Positions 24,922 to 33,171 of a DNA stretch of 64,000 nt are shown here, piece after piece. Numbering within the stretch: position 1 is the first letter of the stretch; each line of letters begins with the position of its first letter. The position numbers and the translations under genes were made by a program. Source of the DNA: Verrucomicrobiia bacterium (GTDB lineage: Bacteria; Verrucomicrobiota; Verrucomicrobiia; Verrucomicrobiales; DEV007); the NCBI GenBank assembly GCA_030425385.1, contig JAUIAH010000014.1:1-64000 (forward strand), in the 5' to 3' direction. The notes under the pieces were generated by a model. It saw only the letters and a list, made by a program, of their open reading frames with translations. It was not told the origin of the DNA and searched no databases.

Positions 24922-26568
24922 ATGGAGGCGGCCTTCACCGCGCTCCTTTCGAACTGGCGACGGATCGCCATCGCTGGAGCGACTGGGCTCGCTTTCAGCC
25001 CGCTTCTCTTGGTGCACTTCCGCGACCTCTGGCAACGCGAACACTATCAGTACTTCCCCATCGTCCTCATCTTCACGGGATTGCTATTGCGCCGCCGTTG
25101 GCGCGAGGCGATCGCAGTGAACCGCCCGTTTACCTGGCCTGACAGAGCCCTCATTGCGTTGTTAGGCGCGGCTGCTGTCGCCGTGCTCGTTCTGGCCACC
25201 GTGAGCTACTCCCCTAATCTTGCGATGCTCGCAGCGATTCTGGCTGCGGGGGCCTTTCTCGTGTTTCACACGCATCGGAGGCACTTGACCAATGCGTTTG
25301 GTATCTGGTGCCTGCTGTGGCTGTTGATTCGCCTTCCGTTTAAATTCGATGAGACGCTCGTCAAGAGCTTCCAGACGCACAGCACGGCATGGAGCAGCCG
25401 CCTGCTCGATCACCTCGGCATCCTTCACCGCACCGATGGTCATGTGCTATGCTTTCCTGGGAAAGAGTTCTTTGTCGATCAGGCCTGTAGCGGCATCATG
25501 TCATTCACGGCACTCTTTGCGGCAGCTGCCCTGCTCATCGTGGGATTGAATCGACCGCTCGTGACCAGTGTGGTCCTTCTCACTTCCGTCTGCTTTTGGA
25601 CCATGGTGATGAACATTACTCGCATCACCTCCGTGGCCATCGGGCATGCGCGATGGGGCATCGACCTCAGTGAAGGTTGGCGGCACGATGCGATCAGTTT
25701 CCTCACCTTTGCAATCGCCATTGGAGGCCTGCTAAGCACCGATGGCCTTCTGCGCTACGGCTTCCATCCCATCCCGCGGCGGAGCCACAAACGACCGCTG
25801 ATTCGGTGGTGGAATCGCTTCGTGCAGTGGGGGCCTCAACTAGCACCTTCTCCATCCGTGACCGTTTCCCGCTCGAAAGCCGCCACCCTCCCGCGCGTGG
25901 TACTCGTGGTCACCGGTCTCTTGGCAAGTTTGCAAGTGAGCGTCCTCGCCCTGCGCCACCAAACGTCGACCCCTGAGTTGAACCGCGTCGTTCTCCCTCA
26001 CGAAAAGCTCACTGCACAGCTCAACGAAGATGCCCTTCGAGGCTTGCCTGGATCTTGGGAATTGATCGATTTCGACACGGTGCGCCGAGATCGCCGTAGC
26101 CCGTGGGGCGCCTACTCTCACATTTGGACCTACCAGAAGCATGGGCAGCTCTTGCAGTTCTCTATCGATTACCCCTTCTACGAGGCACACGATGTGGGTG
26201 AATGTTATGAGAATCGCGGATGGCTTCCCACCCAAAGGAACGTCCTCGGAGCGCATGCCACTTTCGGTCCTGGCACCATGATCGAGATTGATCTCCACAA
26301 ACCAGCGACCAATGAACATGCCTATGCGCTCACGGGGTGCCTGGACCCGTCGGGTGATTGGCTGGCCCTCTTTGGAGCCACCGTCTCTGACACCTTCATG
26401 GAAAAGATCCGGGAACGCTTTGGCGAGCGCCAGACGCCTCACTATCAGATCCAAATCTTCATGGTCACGGCTGAGCGCCTGGCACTCTCTGAAAGGCAGC
26501 AGCTCTATGAAGCCGCGGCGAAGTTTCGTACGGCGTTGGCCCCTCACCTGGAACACGCGCAGCGATGA
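24922..26568 (+). CDS. Exosortase with C-terminal EpsI-like domain (XrtU-like)
   Basis: An integral membrane cysteine transpeptidase of the exosortase/archaeosortase family, which cleaves PEP-CTERM-type signals and anchors the protein to an envelope acceptor. In 548 residues it has about eight membrane helices up to residue 275 with the catalytic triad Cys189 (DQACSGI), Arg234 (MNITRI) and His255 (WRHD). After a basic linker and another membrane segment (about 307-322) comes a soluble EpsI-like domain (about 340-540). Such fusions resemble the XrtU subfamily of Verrucomicrobia and Planctomycetes, but I assign that with caution. It follows the target gene with no gap and overlaps the TPR gene by four bases. 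Confidence 0.9.
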   Translation: MEAAFTALLSNWRRIAIAGATGLAFSPLLLVHFRDLWQREHYQYFPIVLIFTGLLLRRRWREAIAVNRPFTWPDRALIALLGAAAVAVLVLATVSYSPNLAMLAAILAAGAFLVFHTHRRHLTNAFGIWCLLWLLIRLPFKFDETLVKSFQTHSTAWSSRLLDHLGILHRTDGHVLCFPGKEFFVDQACSGIMSFTALFAAAALLIVGLNRPLVTSVVLLTSVCFWTMVMNITRITSVAIGHARWGIDLSEGWRHDAISFLTFAIAIGGLLSTDGLLRYGFHPIPRRSHKRPLIRWWNRFVQWGPQLAPSPSVTVSRSKAATLPRVVLVVTGLLASLQVSVLALRHQTSTPELNRVVLPHEKLTAQLNEDALRGLPGSWELIDFDTVRRDRRSPWGAYSHIWTYQKHGQLLQFSIDYPFYEAHDVGECYENRGWLPTQRNVLGAHATFGPGTMIEIDLHKPATNEHAYALTGCLDPSGDWLALFGATVSDTFMEKIRERFGERQTPHYQIQIFMVTAERLALSERQQLYEAAAKFRTALAPHLEHAQR

Positions 26569-27734
26569 CCTCTCTCCGACCCATCCGACACTTCTTTCGC
26601 GTCTGGGGCAAATCCAGTGATCGCCGACTCGCTCTCATCGGTCTCCCTGCGCTCCTCCTCTTCCTTTCAGTTGGCGTCGCCTTTCCGCTCCTCAAAGAGC
26701 AACATAGCAACCACGCAGACCGCTACCTCCACGCTGCGGCAATTGCTACGCAGCAGAAGGATTGGGAATCCGCTAGTCTCTACTTCGAGCGCTTTCTTCA
26801 GCAATCTCCGAACCACGGACTGGCCGCGTTTCACTTGGCAAAGGTGGCGATTGCTCGCGGCCACCTTTCTCAAGTGCACAGCTTGATGGCGATGCTGCGC
26901 GAGTTAGACGACCATCGGCGTCATCTTTGGCTTGCTGAACTCTTGGCAGAAACGTCTATGGAGAGCGAAGGCATTGACCAAGCCCTCCATCACATTGATC
27001 TTGCAGAGGCCAAAGGACTCCCCACGCAAGCGATTCGATTTCGACTCGCAGTGAGTGCCTATCAGAAAGGCGAACACGAGCGCTGCCTCACCTTCCTGGA
27101 CGGTCTCCCGCTGCAGGCCGAGCAGGTTCTCCTCCAGGCACAATCGCTGGAGCAACTGGGACGGCGTGAGGAAGCTCGGCGAGAAGCCGCACGCCTCCTT
27201 TCCCATCTCGAACACCACCCAAAGGGCTCACGGTGGCTTTTCGAAGCCCAGGCAGAGCGCCTGCTCGGCAACTATGCCCGCGCGGAATCGCTCCTTCGGC
27301 CTGCACTCGACTCTCCGTTAGCTGAATCCATTCATCCCATCCTCACTGAAACCTATTTCCATTGGCTCACGGACCCGGCTATGGCTCTCACACTGCCCGA
27401 GCAGTGTCGATTGCTTGAGCGAGGACTGTCCTTACAAGCGGACCATCCGGGTCTGCTCAGACAATTTCTCAGGCTAACAAAGCCCTTGAGCACCCAGTTA
27501 CTTGACGGCCAACTCGCTCACACGACAGCTCCACTACTCAGCCATCTCAGCTTGGGCCTCAGCGCCCTGGCGAAAGGTTCGACGACGCGTGCCGCCTGGC
27601 ACTTTGACTTGGCACGCCATCATGATGCGACCGCCACGGCCATCCTTCGCCATTGCACCACACTCGCCAACGGCGAATCTTTCCCACTATCGAAAGCCCT
27701 GTTTGCGGAAGTCGGCATTGAGGAGATGCCTTGA
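26565..27734 (+). CDS. Membrane-anchored TPR protein, exosortase operon
   Basis: A 389-residue protein with a basic N-terminus, one membrane helix (about 23-42, LALIGLPALLLFLSVGVAF) and a long helical-repeat region typical of TPR arrays (YFERFLQQSPNHGLAAFHLA and others). It is His- and Gln-rich. The ATGA overlap with the exosortase stop argues for co-translation. A role as periplasmic scaffold for sorting or for the acceptor polymer is inference from position. Together with the divergent TPR protein it brackets the exosortase and target genes. Confidence 0.83.
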   Translation: MTSLRPIRHFFRVWGKSSDRRLALIGLPALLLFLSVGVAFPLLKEQHSNHADRYLHAAAIATQQKDWESASLYFERFLQQSPNHGLAAFHLAKVAIARGHLSQVHSLMAMLRELDDHRRHLWLAELLAETSMESEGIDQALHHIDLAEAKGLPTQAIRFRLAVSAYQKGEHERCLTFLDGLPLQAEQVLLQAQSLEQLGRREEARREAARLLSHLEHHPKGSRWLFEAQAERLLGNYARAESLLRPALDSPLAESIHPILTETYFHWLTDPAMALTLPEQCRLLERGLSLQADHPGLLRQFLRLTKPLSTQLLDGQLAHTTAPLLSHLSLGLSALAKGSTTRAAWHFDLARHHDATATAILRHCTTLANGESFPLSKALFAEVGIEEMP

Positions 27735-27779
27735 CGCAAATCCCTTTGCCAGAATGCCGCGAGCTTCTAAGGTGCTCCC

Positions 27780-28505
27780 ATGAGAACGCTGCTCTTCACG
27801 TGGATTCTGGCAACCATCGGTATGGTATCAGTCGCGCACGCTCAAGATCCCCAGGAACACATCATTGTCAGTGGCGGACCGGCCCTGCTGAAATGGGAAC
27901 GGCTCCGATTCAAGGCCGATCAACACGACAAGTGGTATTTCAATTTCATCCGTCCCGCAGCCCGCGTCCGGATTCCGCAATTAAAGAAGATCTACGGAGA
28001 CCAGGCGAAGATCACCTGGATGGTTTATCGACCCGCCTACGAACGCCGCCAGCGCGAAGCTGGCAAACCGCTGATCCGCTGGATCGAGTCTGTCATTGAG
28101 AAACATCCCACGGTCAATCTCGTGTGGTTCGACTCGGGAGACGATGTCATCAACTACATCAATCGTGGGCAGAATCGCCGCCGATTGAAGATCGGTTCCA
28201 TGGATTTCTATCTCCATTCCAACAAGTATTGTTTCATGTTCGACTACAGCTGCGAGATTCTTGGCTGCTCGAAGGCGTTTCTCCATCAGAATGATCTTTC
28301 CAAGCTTCGCCGAAGCGCCTTTGCCAAGAACGCGCAATCGAAGAGTTGGGGCTGCCACACGGGAGAGAGCATGAGCAGCTACTGGCGTAAAGCCACCGGC
28401 ACGAAACTCTGGGGAGCGATTGGCAAAACGGATTATTCTAACATCAATACGGGAGGTTCCTATAAGAACCCCGCGCTAGATCCTCGCGGACGCTGGGCCT
28501 ATTAA
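27780..28505 (+). CDS. Secreted protein of unknown function, possible caspase-like fold
   Basis: A 241-residue exported protein (signal peptide ending near VAHAQ) that I cannot name. Visible landmarks are DDVINYINRGQNRRRLKIGS, then a His in FYLHSNKYCFMFDYS, then SWGCHTGESMSSYWRKATG followed by LWGAIGKTDYS. The order (strand, His, then strand-Cys with a small Gly/Ser-rich helix start) resembles clan CD cysteine peptidases such as caspase-like and CHAT domains. That is pattern inference, not a family match. AAGGTG precedes the ATG. It stands 45 bases after the exosortase operon in the same direction and may belong to it. Confidence 0.7.
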   Translation: MRTLLFTWILATIGMVSVAHAQDPQEHIIVSGGPALLKWERLRFKADQHDKWYFNFIRPAARVRIPQLKKIYGDQAKITWMVYRPAYERRQREAGKPLIRWIESVIEKHPTVNLVWFDSGDDVINYINRGQNRRRLKIGSMDFYLHSNKYCFMFDYSCEILGCSKAFLHQNDLSKLRRSAFAKNAQSKSWGCHTGESMSSYWRKATGTKLWGAIGKTDYSNINTGGSYKNPALDPRGRWAY

Positions 28506-28552
28506 TCTAACACATCCGCTAGATAGACACATTCCTCCCCACCTCTGCTTAC

Positions 28553-31087
28553 ATGCCTTCCTTTCGTTACCCGGACACCACTGCCACGCATCATCAGCTG
28601 CCCAATGGGCTAGATATCATCATCAAGGAGGACCCGAGCGCCGAAGTTGCCAGTGTCCAAGCTTGGTGTCACGCCGGGAGCATTCACGAAGACGAGTGGC
28701 TCGGCGCTGGGCTCTCGCACATCCTGGAACACATGCTTTTCAAGGGGACATCGCGGCGGCAGGGACCCGAGATTTCGACCCAAGTGCAAGATGTCGGCGG
28801 CTACATCAACGCGTATACCTCCTTCGATCGCACGGTCTATTGGATCGATACGCCAAGTCCAGGCACGGCTACCTGTCTCGATGTCCTCATGGATGTCGTC
28901 ACCGAAGCGACCCTACCAGAAGATGAGTATGAGAAAGAGCAAGAGGTGATCCGTCGCGAGTTCGCCATGGGCTTCGACGATCCCGATCGCATGAGCGGTC
29001 AGCTCCTCTTCTCCACGGCCTTTCAAAAGCACCCCTACAAGCATCCCGTTATTGGGCATCTCGATATCTTCAACCAGCTGACGCGGGAAGATGTTCTCGC
29101 CTACTACCGGCGGCACTACGTGCCTAACAACATGCTCTTTGTGATCGTGGGAGCGGTCGATGCGGAAGCCGTGCTCGAGCAAATCGCTTCTACTTTCGAA
29201 AGGTATCCGCGCAAGGTCTACACGCCAGTGTCCATCCCGGAAGAGCCTCCTCAACTCGGTCGACGGGAGGCGCATCGAGCCTTCGAAACGCAACTGACGA
29301 AGATGCATCTCGCCTGGCACATCCCCAATGTGGCGCATCCTGACATGCCAGCTCTCGATGTGCTCGCGAGCATCCTGGGGCAGGGACGGAGTTCGCGTCT
29401 CTACCGGGAGATTCGCGAGAAGCAGGCACTCGCTCACGCCATTGGTTCCTACGCCTACACCCCTGCGCATAGCGGGCTCTTCTCAATCAGCGCGAGCGCT
29501 GATCCTGACAAACGCGTCGCACTGGAAGATGCCATTCTCACGCTGCTAGCAGATCTCGTAAAGAACGGCATCCGCGAGGATGAACTTGTCAAGGCCCGGA
29601 AGTCTTGCCTCGTCGATATGCTAGGAGAACTCACTTCCATGCGCGGTCAAGCCAACGACCTGGCGATGAACTGGATGCTGGCGCGGAATCTCGATTTCAC
29701 TCGGGACTATCTCCATGGCATCAATGCCGTCGAGGTGGACACGGTGCGCGAAGTCGCTGCGCGCTACCTCATTGATGACCATCTCAGTGCGGTCTCGCTC
29801 AATCCCAAGGAGAGCATGGTGCAGACGAGTCGCGTCACGGTCGCCAGCGCGAAACCCACAACGCAGAAGATCATTCTAGAGAACGGCCTCACCGTTCTTC
29901 TCCAGCAGGATGACCAAGTGCCACTCGTCGCCATTCGCGGCTATTTCCTCAGTGGTTTGTTAGGAGAAGATGCCTCCAACACAGGCCTAACCCAACTCGC
30001 TGCCCGCTGTCTTTTAAAAGGCACCCGCACCCGCACCGCCGCCGAGATTGCCGAGGCAATGGAAGGCGCTGGTGGCAGTATCGGCGCTAGCGGCGGCAAC
30101 AACACCTTCACCATTTCCGCTAGCTGCCTTCAAGAGGACCTTGGCTTGGGATTGGACATGGTGAGCGATGTACTCCTGAATCCGGCCTTCCCAGAGGCGG
30201 AGATCGAACGCGAAAAGGCTGTCCAGACCGCTGGGATCAAATCGGAGCGCGATCATCTCGTCAGCCTTGCCGTCCGCAATCTCCGACAGCGACTCTTTGG
30301 TGACCATCCCTATGCCCATGTCAGGACGGGAACAGAGACATCCGTGGCAAGCTTGCACTCATCGTCAGCACTTGGATTCCACCAACGCTATGCCTGCGGA
30401 CGCAATGGTACCCTCGCCATCTACGGCGCCATCGATCCCACCGCCACCGAGGCCCTCGTCCGCAAAGCCTTCGATCAGCTCCCCGCCGGCGAACGCGCTT
30501 TCCAGGATATCCCTGCACCCACACCTCTGACAGAATCCCAACAGATCGATCTATCGACCGAGAAGCAACAGGCCGTACTCGTCTGCGGCTACCTCGGCGG
30601 CTCCATCGATGCACCCAATCGCCTGGAACTTGAACTCATCGAGGAAGCTTGCAGTGACATGTCATCCCGACTCTTCATGCGCATCCGTGAAGAGATGGGG
30701 CTTGCGTATTATGTCAGTGCCTCGCAAATGTTTGGGCTGGCCCCTGGCGCTTTCTATTTCTACTGCGGTACAGATCCCGAAAAGCTGGATGATGTGCAAG
30801 CAGCCCTTGCTGATGAGGTGAGCAAGCTCGCCGAGCATGGGCTGGAGGCCGACGAACTTGCTCGCGCCAAGAAGACGATGTTAGGCAAGGCCGCCATGGG
30901 TTCCCAAGGGGCCTCCGCCCGCGCCTCGATTGAGGCTCTGGACGAACTCTATGGCTTCGGCTATGATTACACGCGGGAGCTGCAGCGCCGCGTGAATGCC
31001 ATCACCCTCGATGACATTCAGGAGACGCTACATGCAAGCTTCTACAAGAAGCCGAATGTCACCGTCCGCGTGTCTCCCAAGCTCTAA
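28553..31087 (+). CDS. M16 family zinc metallopeptidase (two-domain, pitrilysin-like)
   Basis: An 844-residue protein with two M16 units in one chain. The N-terminal half carries the inverted zinc motif His-x-x-Glu-His (HILEH, 56-60) and the distal Glu in EKEQEVIRREF. The C-terminal half (from about 430) has the same fold without HxxEH, as usual for the inactive partner; its GLLGEDASNTGLTQLAARCL is the corresponding segment. I see no signal peptide, so it is probably cytosolic or exported by another route. The unit degrades peptides in an enclosed chamber. It ends just before the convergent TonB receptor gene. Confidence 0.92.
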   Translation: MPSFRYPDTTATHHQLPNGLDIIIKEDPSAEVASVQAWCHAGSIHEDEWLGAGLSHILEHMLFKGTSRRQGPEISTQVQDVGGYINAYTSFDRTVYWIDTPSPGTATCLDVLMDVVTEATLPEDEYEKEQEVIRREFAMGFDDPDRMSGQLLFSTAFQKHPYKHPVIGHLDIFNQLTREDVLAYYRRHYVPNNMLFVIVGAVDAEAVLEQIASTFERYPRKVYTPVSIPEEPPQLGRREAHRAFETQLTKMHLAWHIPNVAHPDMPALDVLASILGQGRSSRLYREIREKQALAHAIGSYAYTPAHSGLFSISASADPDKRVALEDAILTLLADLVKNGIREDELVKARKSCLVDMLGELTSMRGQANDLAMNWMLARNLDFTRDYLHGINAVEVDTVREVAARYLIDDHLSAVSLNPKESMVQTSRVTVASAKPTTQKIILENGLTVLLQQDDQVPLVAIRGYFLSGLLGEDASNTGLTQLAARCLLKGTRTRTAAEIAEAMEGAGGSIGASGGNNTFTISASCLQEDLGLGLDMVSDVLLNPAFPEAEIEREKAVQTAGIKSERDHLVSLAVRNLRQRLFGDHPYAHVRTGTETSVASLHSSSALGFHQRYACGRNGTLAIYGAIDPTATEALVRKAFDQLPAGERAFQDIPAPTPLTESQQIDLSTEKQQAVLVCGYLGGSIDAPNRLELELIEEACSDMSSRLFMRIREEMGLAYYVSASQMFGLAPGAFYFYCGTDPEKLDDVQAALADEVSKLAEHGLEADELARAKKTMLGKAAMGSQGASARASIEALDELYGFGYDYTRELQRRVNAITLDDIQETLHASFYKKPNVTVRVSPKL

Positions 31088-31098
31088 CAGAAACCGCG

Positions 31099-32880
31099 TT
31101 ACCAGGAGATCGTCAACCCACCGAAGGCACCCAGACGGCGGCCCGGCGAAGTGATACCTCCGAAGCTCGCATGCTCATAACGTTCATCGAAGAGATTCTC
31201 GAGACGCGCATGCACCGCCACATGATCGTTCACCTGATAGCGCCCGTGGATCCTTGCCAGGAAATAGGCGTCTAACAGATCGCCACCCAAGGTGCGCTCA
31301 TCGACATAGCTCAACCCGAGACCGAGGTCGACGCGATCACTCACTTCCCAGAGCACTCGCCCATTCCACACATGCTCTGGCAGACCCACCAAACTGTCCG
31401 CAAGATAGGTATAGGCCACGCCCACGTAAAGGCCGTCCGCGACCTCGCCACTTGCTTCCAATTCTAGCCCTTCCGCCTTGGCGCTCCCGGAAATGTTCGT
31501 CGGGGCCGCGCCAAATGGGTCCAAGATCTGGTCTTCGATCTCGGACTCAAACCAGGTCACCGCGACTCGAAAGGCATCACCCAGCTTCTGGGTCACGCCG
31601 ATGTCCCACCCTTGCGCGCGTTCTGGGTCGAGATGGGGATTCCCCATTTCAAATGGACTCCCATTGAGTTCTAACAAGTTTGGGGTACGAAACGCGGTAC
31701 CGTAGCTCGCGCGCACGGTCGTCTCCGTGGGGAAAGTGTAGGCCACGGTCCCTCGCCACGTAAACTCGTCTCCGTAATCATCATAGTCTTCCCAGCGGAC
31801 GCCACCACTCAAGACGAGAGCGTCGTTCACTTCCCACACGTGGTTGGCATAGAGCGCCCACTGATCACGATCCCCCGGAAAGGCAAAGTCTTGCGCGTAG
31901 TCTGTACTTTCCCAGAGGGAACCGAAAGCCAGCTGATGGTGATCATTGATCGCCCACACATTCTCCCAACTCAGGCTGAACTTCTCCGCATCCGTCGCGA
32001 ACGTCGACGGCGCACCAAAGTCATAGGCCTCTGTGTAGGCGCCTAGGCGCAGACGACTCTCCCAGGCATCCGTGACGTTGAGTTCTCCAAAGAGGGTGAC
32101 CAATTGATAGTCCGTGAAATTCTCACCACCGAAGGCATCATGAAACTCGGCATGACCGCCTCGAAAGGTCACCCCTACCCGTGCGTCAGCGCTCAGCTCG
32201 TAATCCAAGCGCAAGGCGTATGCTCGTTGGTGATGGTCCAGATCCGTCGCCATTCCCTGAGGATCGTTGTGAGTGGCCTCGCGCCCCACTTGCAACGCAT
32301 AAGCCAGGCCACTATCAAAGGCACCTTGCGACGCCAAACGCAAATCGACGCTGCTGAAGGAACCCGCCTCGGCCGTGAAGGCAGTGGCGGGAGCACCCGC
32401 GCCGCGCTGGGAGAGGAGATTCACCACTCCTCCGATCGATTCCCCACCATAGAGCGCGCTTTGAGGCCCGCGTAACACCTCGACGCGACTGATGCCTCCT
32501 AGACTAGCATTGCCAAGAAAGTTATTCGACTGCACGGTCGAATCGCTCAGCCGAATGCCATCCACGCGCACGTGGGCGTGTGCCGTCGACGTCCCGCGCA
32601 GAAAGAGTGAACTCACGGAGCCACGCTGGCCACCAGTCGATTCGGAGAATAGGCCTGGAGACCAGCGCAAGGCATCTTCCAAGTGCGTCAACTGAGCACG
32701 CTCAAGTCGCTCTCCATCGAGCAGCGTCAACGAACTCCCGACATCGTCGAGATCTGTCTCCAAGCGATTGGCGACCACGGTGGTCAACGGAAGTACGGGG
32801 GATTCTTCCGCCCACGCAGAATGCCATGTTGGCACTAACAAGATGGCACCTAGCACAGGTGCCCAACAAGATTGAGTCAT
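31099..32880 (-). CDS. btuB: TonB-dependent outer-membrane receptor, probably for cobalamin
   Basis: A 593-residue outer-membrane transporter. A signal peptide (ending near HSAWA) leads to a plug domain with the TonB-box region (LPLTTVVANR), LRGTSTAHAHVRVDGIRL and VEVLRGPQSALYGGESIGGVVN, then a 22-strand-type barrel ending in LTISW with a terminal aromatic residue. I set the start at the ATG at 32880, since the longer frame to 33120 is translation of the upstream riboswitch. The cobalamin riboswitch directly upstream makes vitamin B12 or a related corrinoid the likely substrate (BtuB-like). No B12 periplasmic binding or ABC genes are adjacent. Confidence 0.88.
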   Translation of the reverse strand: MTQSCWAPVLGAILLVPTWHSAWAEESPVLPLTTVVANRLETDLDDVGSSLTLLDGERLERAQLTHLEDALRWSPGLFSESTGGQRGSVSSLFLRGTSTAHAHVRVDGIRLSDSTVQSNNFLGNASLGGISRVEVLRGPQSALYGGESIGGVVNLLSQRGAGAPATAFTAEAGSFSSVDLRLASQGAFDSGLAYALQVGREATHNDPQGMATDLDHHQRAYALRLDYELSADARVGVTFRGGHAEFHDAFGGENFTDYQLVTLFGELNVTDAWESRLRLGAYTEAYDFGAPSTFATDAEKFSLSWENVWAINDHHQLAFGSLWESTDYAQDFAFPGDRDQWALYANHVWEVNDALVLSGGVRWEDYDDYGDEFTWRGTVAYTFPTETTVRASYGTAFRTPNLLELNGSPFEMGNPHLDPERAQGWDIGVTQKLGDAFRVAVTWFESEIEDQILDPFGAAPTNISGSAKAEGLELEASGEVADGLYVGVAYTYLADSLVGLPEHVWNGRVLWEVSDRVDLGLGLSYVDERTLGGDLLDAYFLARIHGRYQVNDHVAVHARLENLFDERYEHASFGGITSPGRRLGAFGGLTISW

Positions 32881-32929
32881 GAATACGTTGGTGATTGTGG
32901 CCCCTGAAATCCGCAGTGGACCGGACAAA

Positions 32930-33095
32930 CACTCCCTCAGGCTGGCGATCTGGCTCAACGTCTCGGACGTTTCACAGTGGCGGGACCGCTCCGGAATCAA
33001 GCAACCGACTGATCGATCACTTTCACCGGATTCCCCATCTATTTCCTGCCCGAACCACGGGCTTCCCAAAGAAGACCCTGGCTCTCCCAGGATGC
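32930..33095 (-). promoter_or_regulatory. Cobalamin (adenosylcobalamin) riboswitch
   Basis: The minus-strand leader of the TonB receptor carries the conserved cobalamin riboswitch blocks in order: GGGAATCCGGTGAAAGT (about 33037-33021), CCGGAGCGGTCCCGCCACTG (about 32994-32975) and the B12 box AGCCAGATCGCCAGCC (32955-32940). The outer ends are approximate. About 60 bases lie between the B12 box and the ATG; I see neither a clear terminator nor a strong ribosome site there, so the mode of control is undecided. It is predicted to repress the receptor when the cofactor is plentiful. Confidence 0.9.
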
Positions 33096-33171
33096 TTCCC
33101 CTTACGCCAAGGCGCTCCAATGCGCAACCAGAAAGCTTGAACTGACCTGTATCTCCCCCTTTCCTAGCTTC

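Noticed and set aside
32881-33120. N-terminal 80-residue extension of the TonB receptor
   Set aside because: It would be translated from the cobalamin riboswitch; the ATG at 32880 begins a proper signal peptide.
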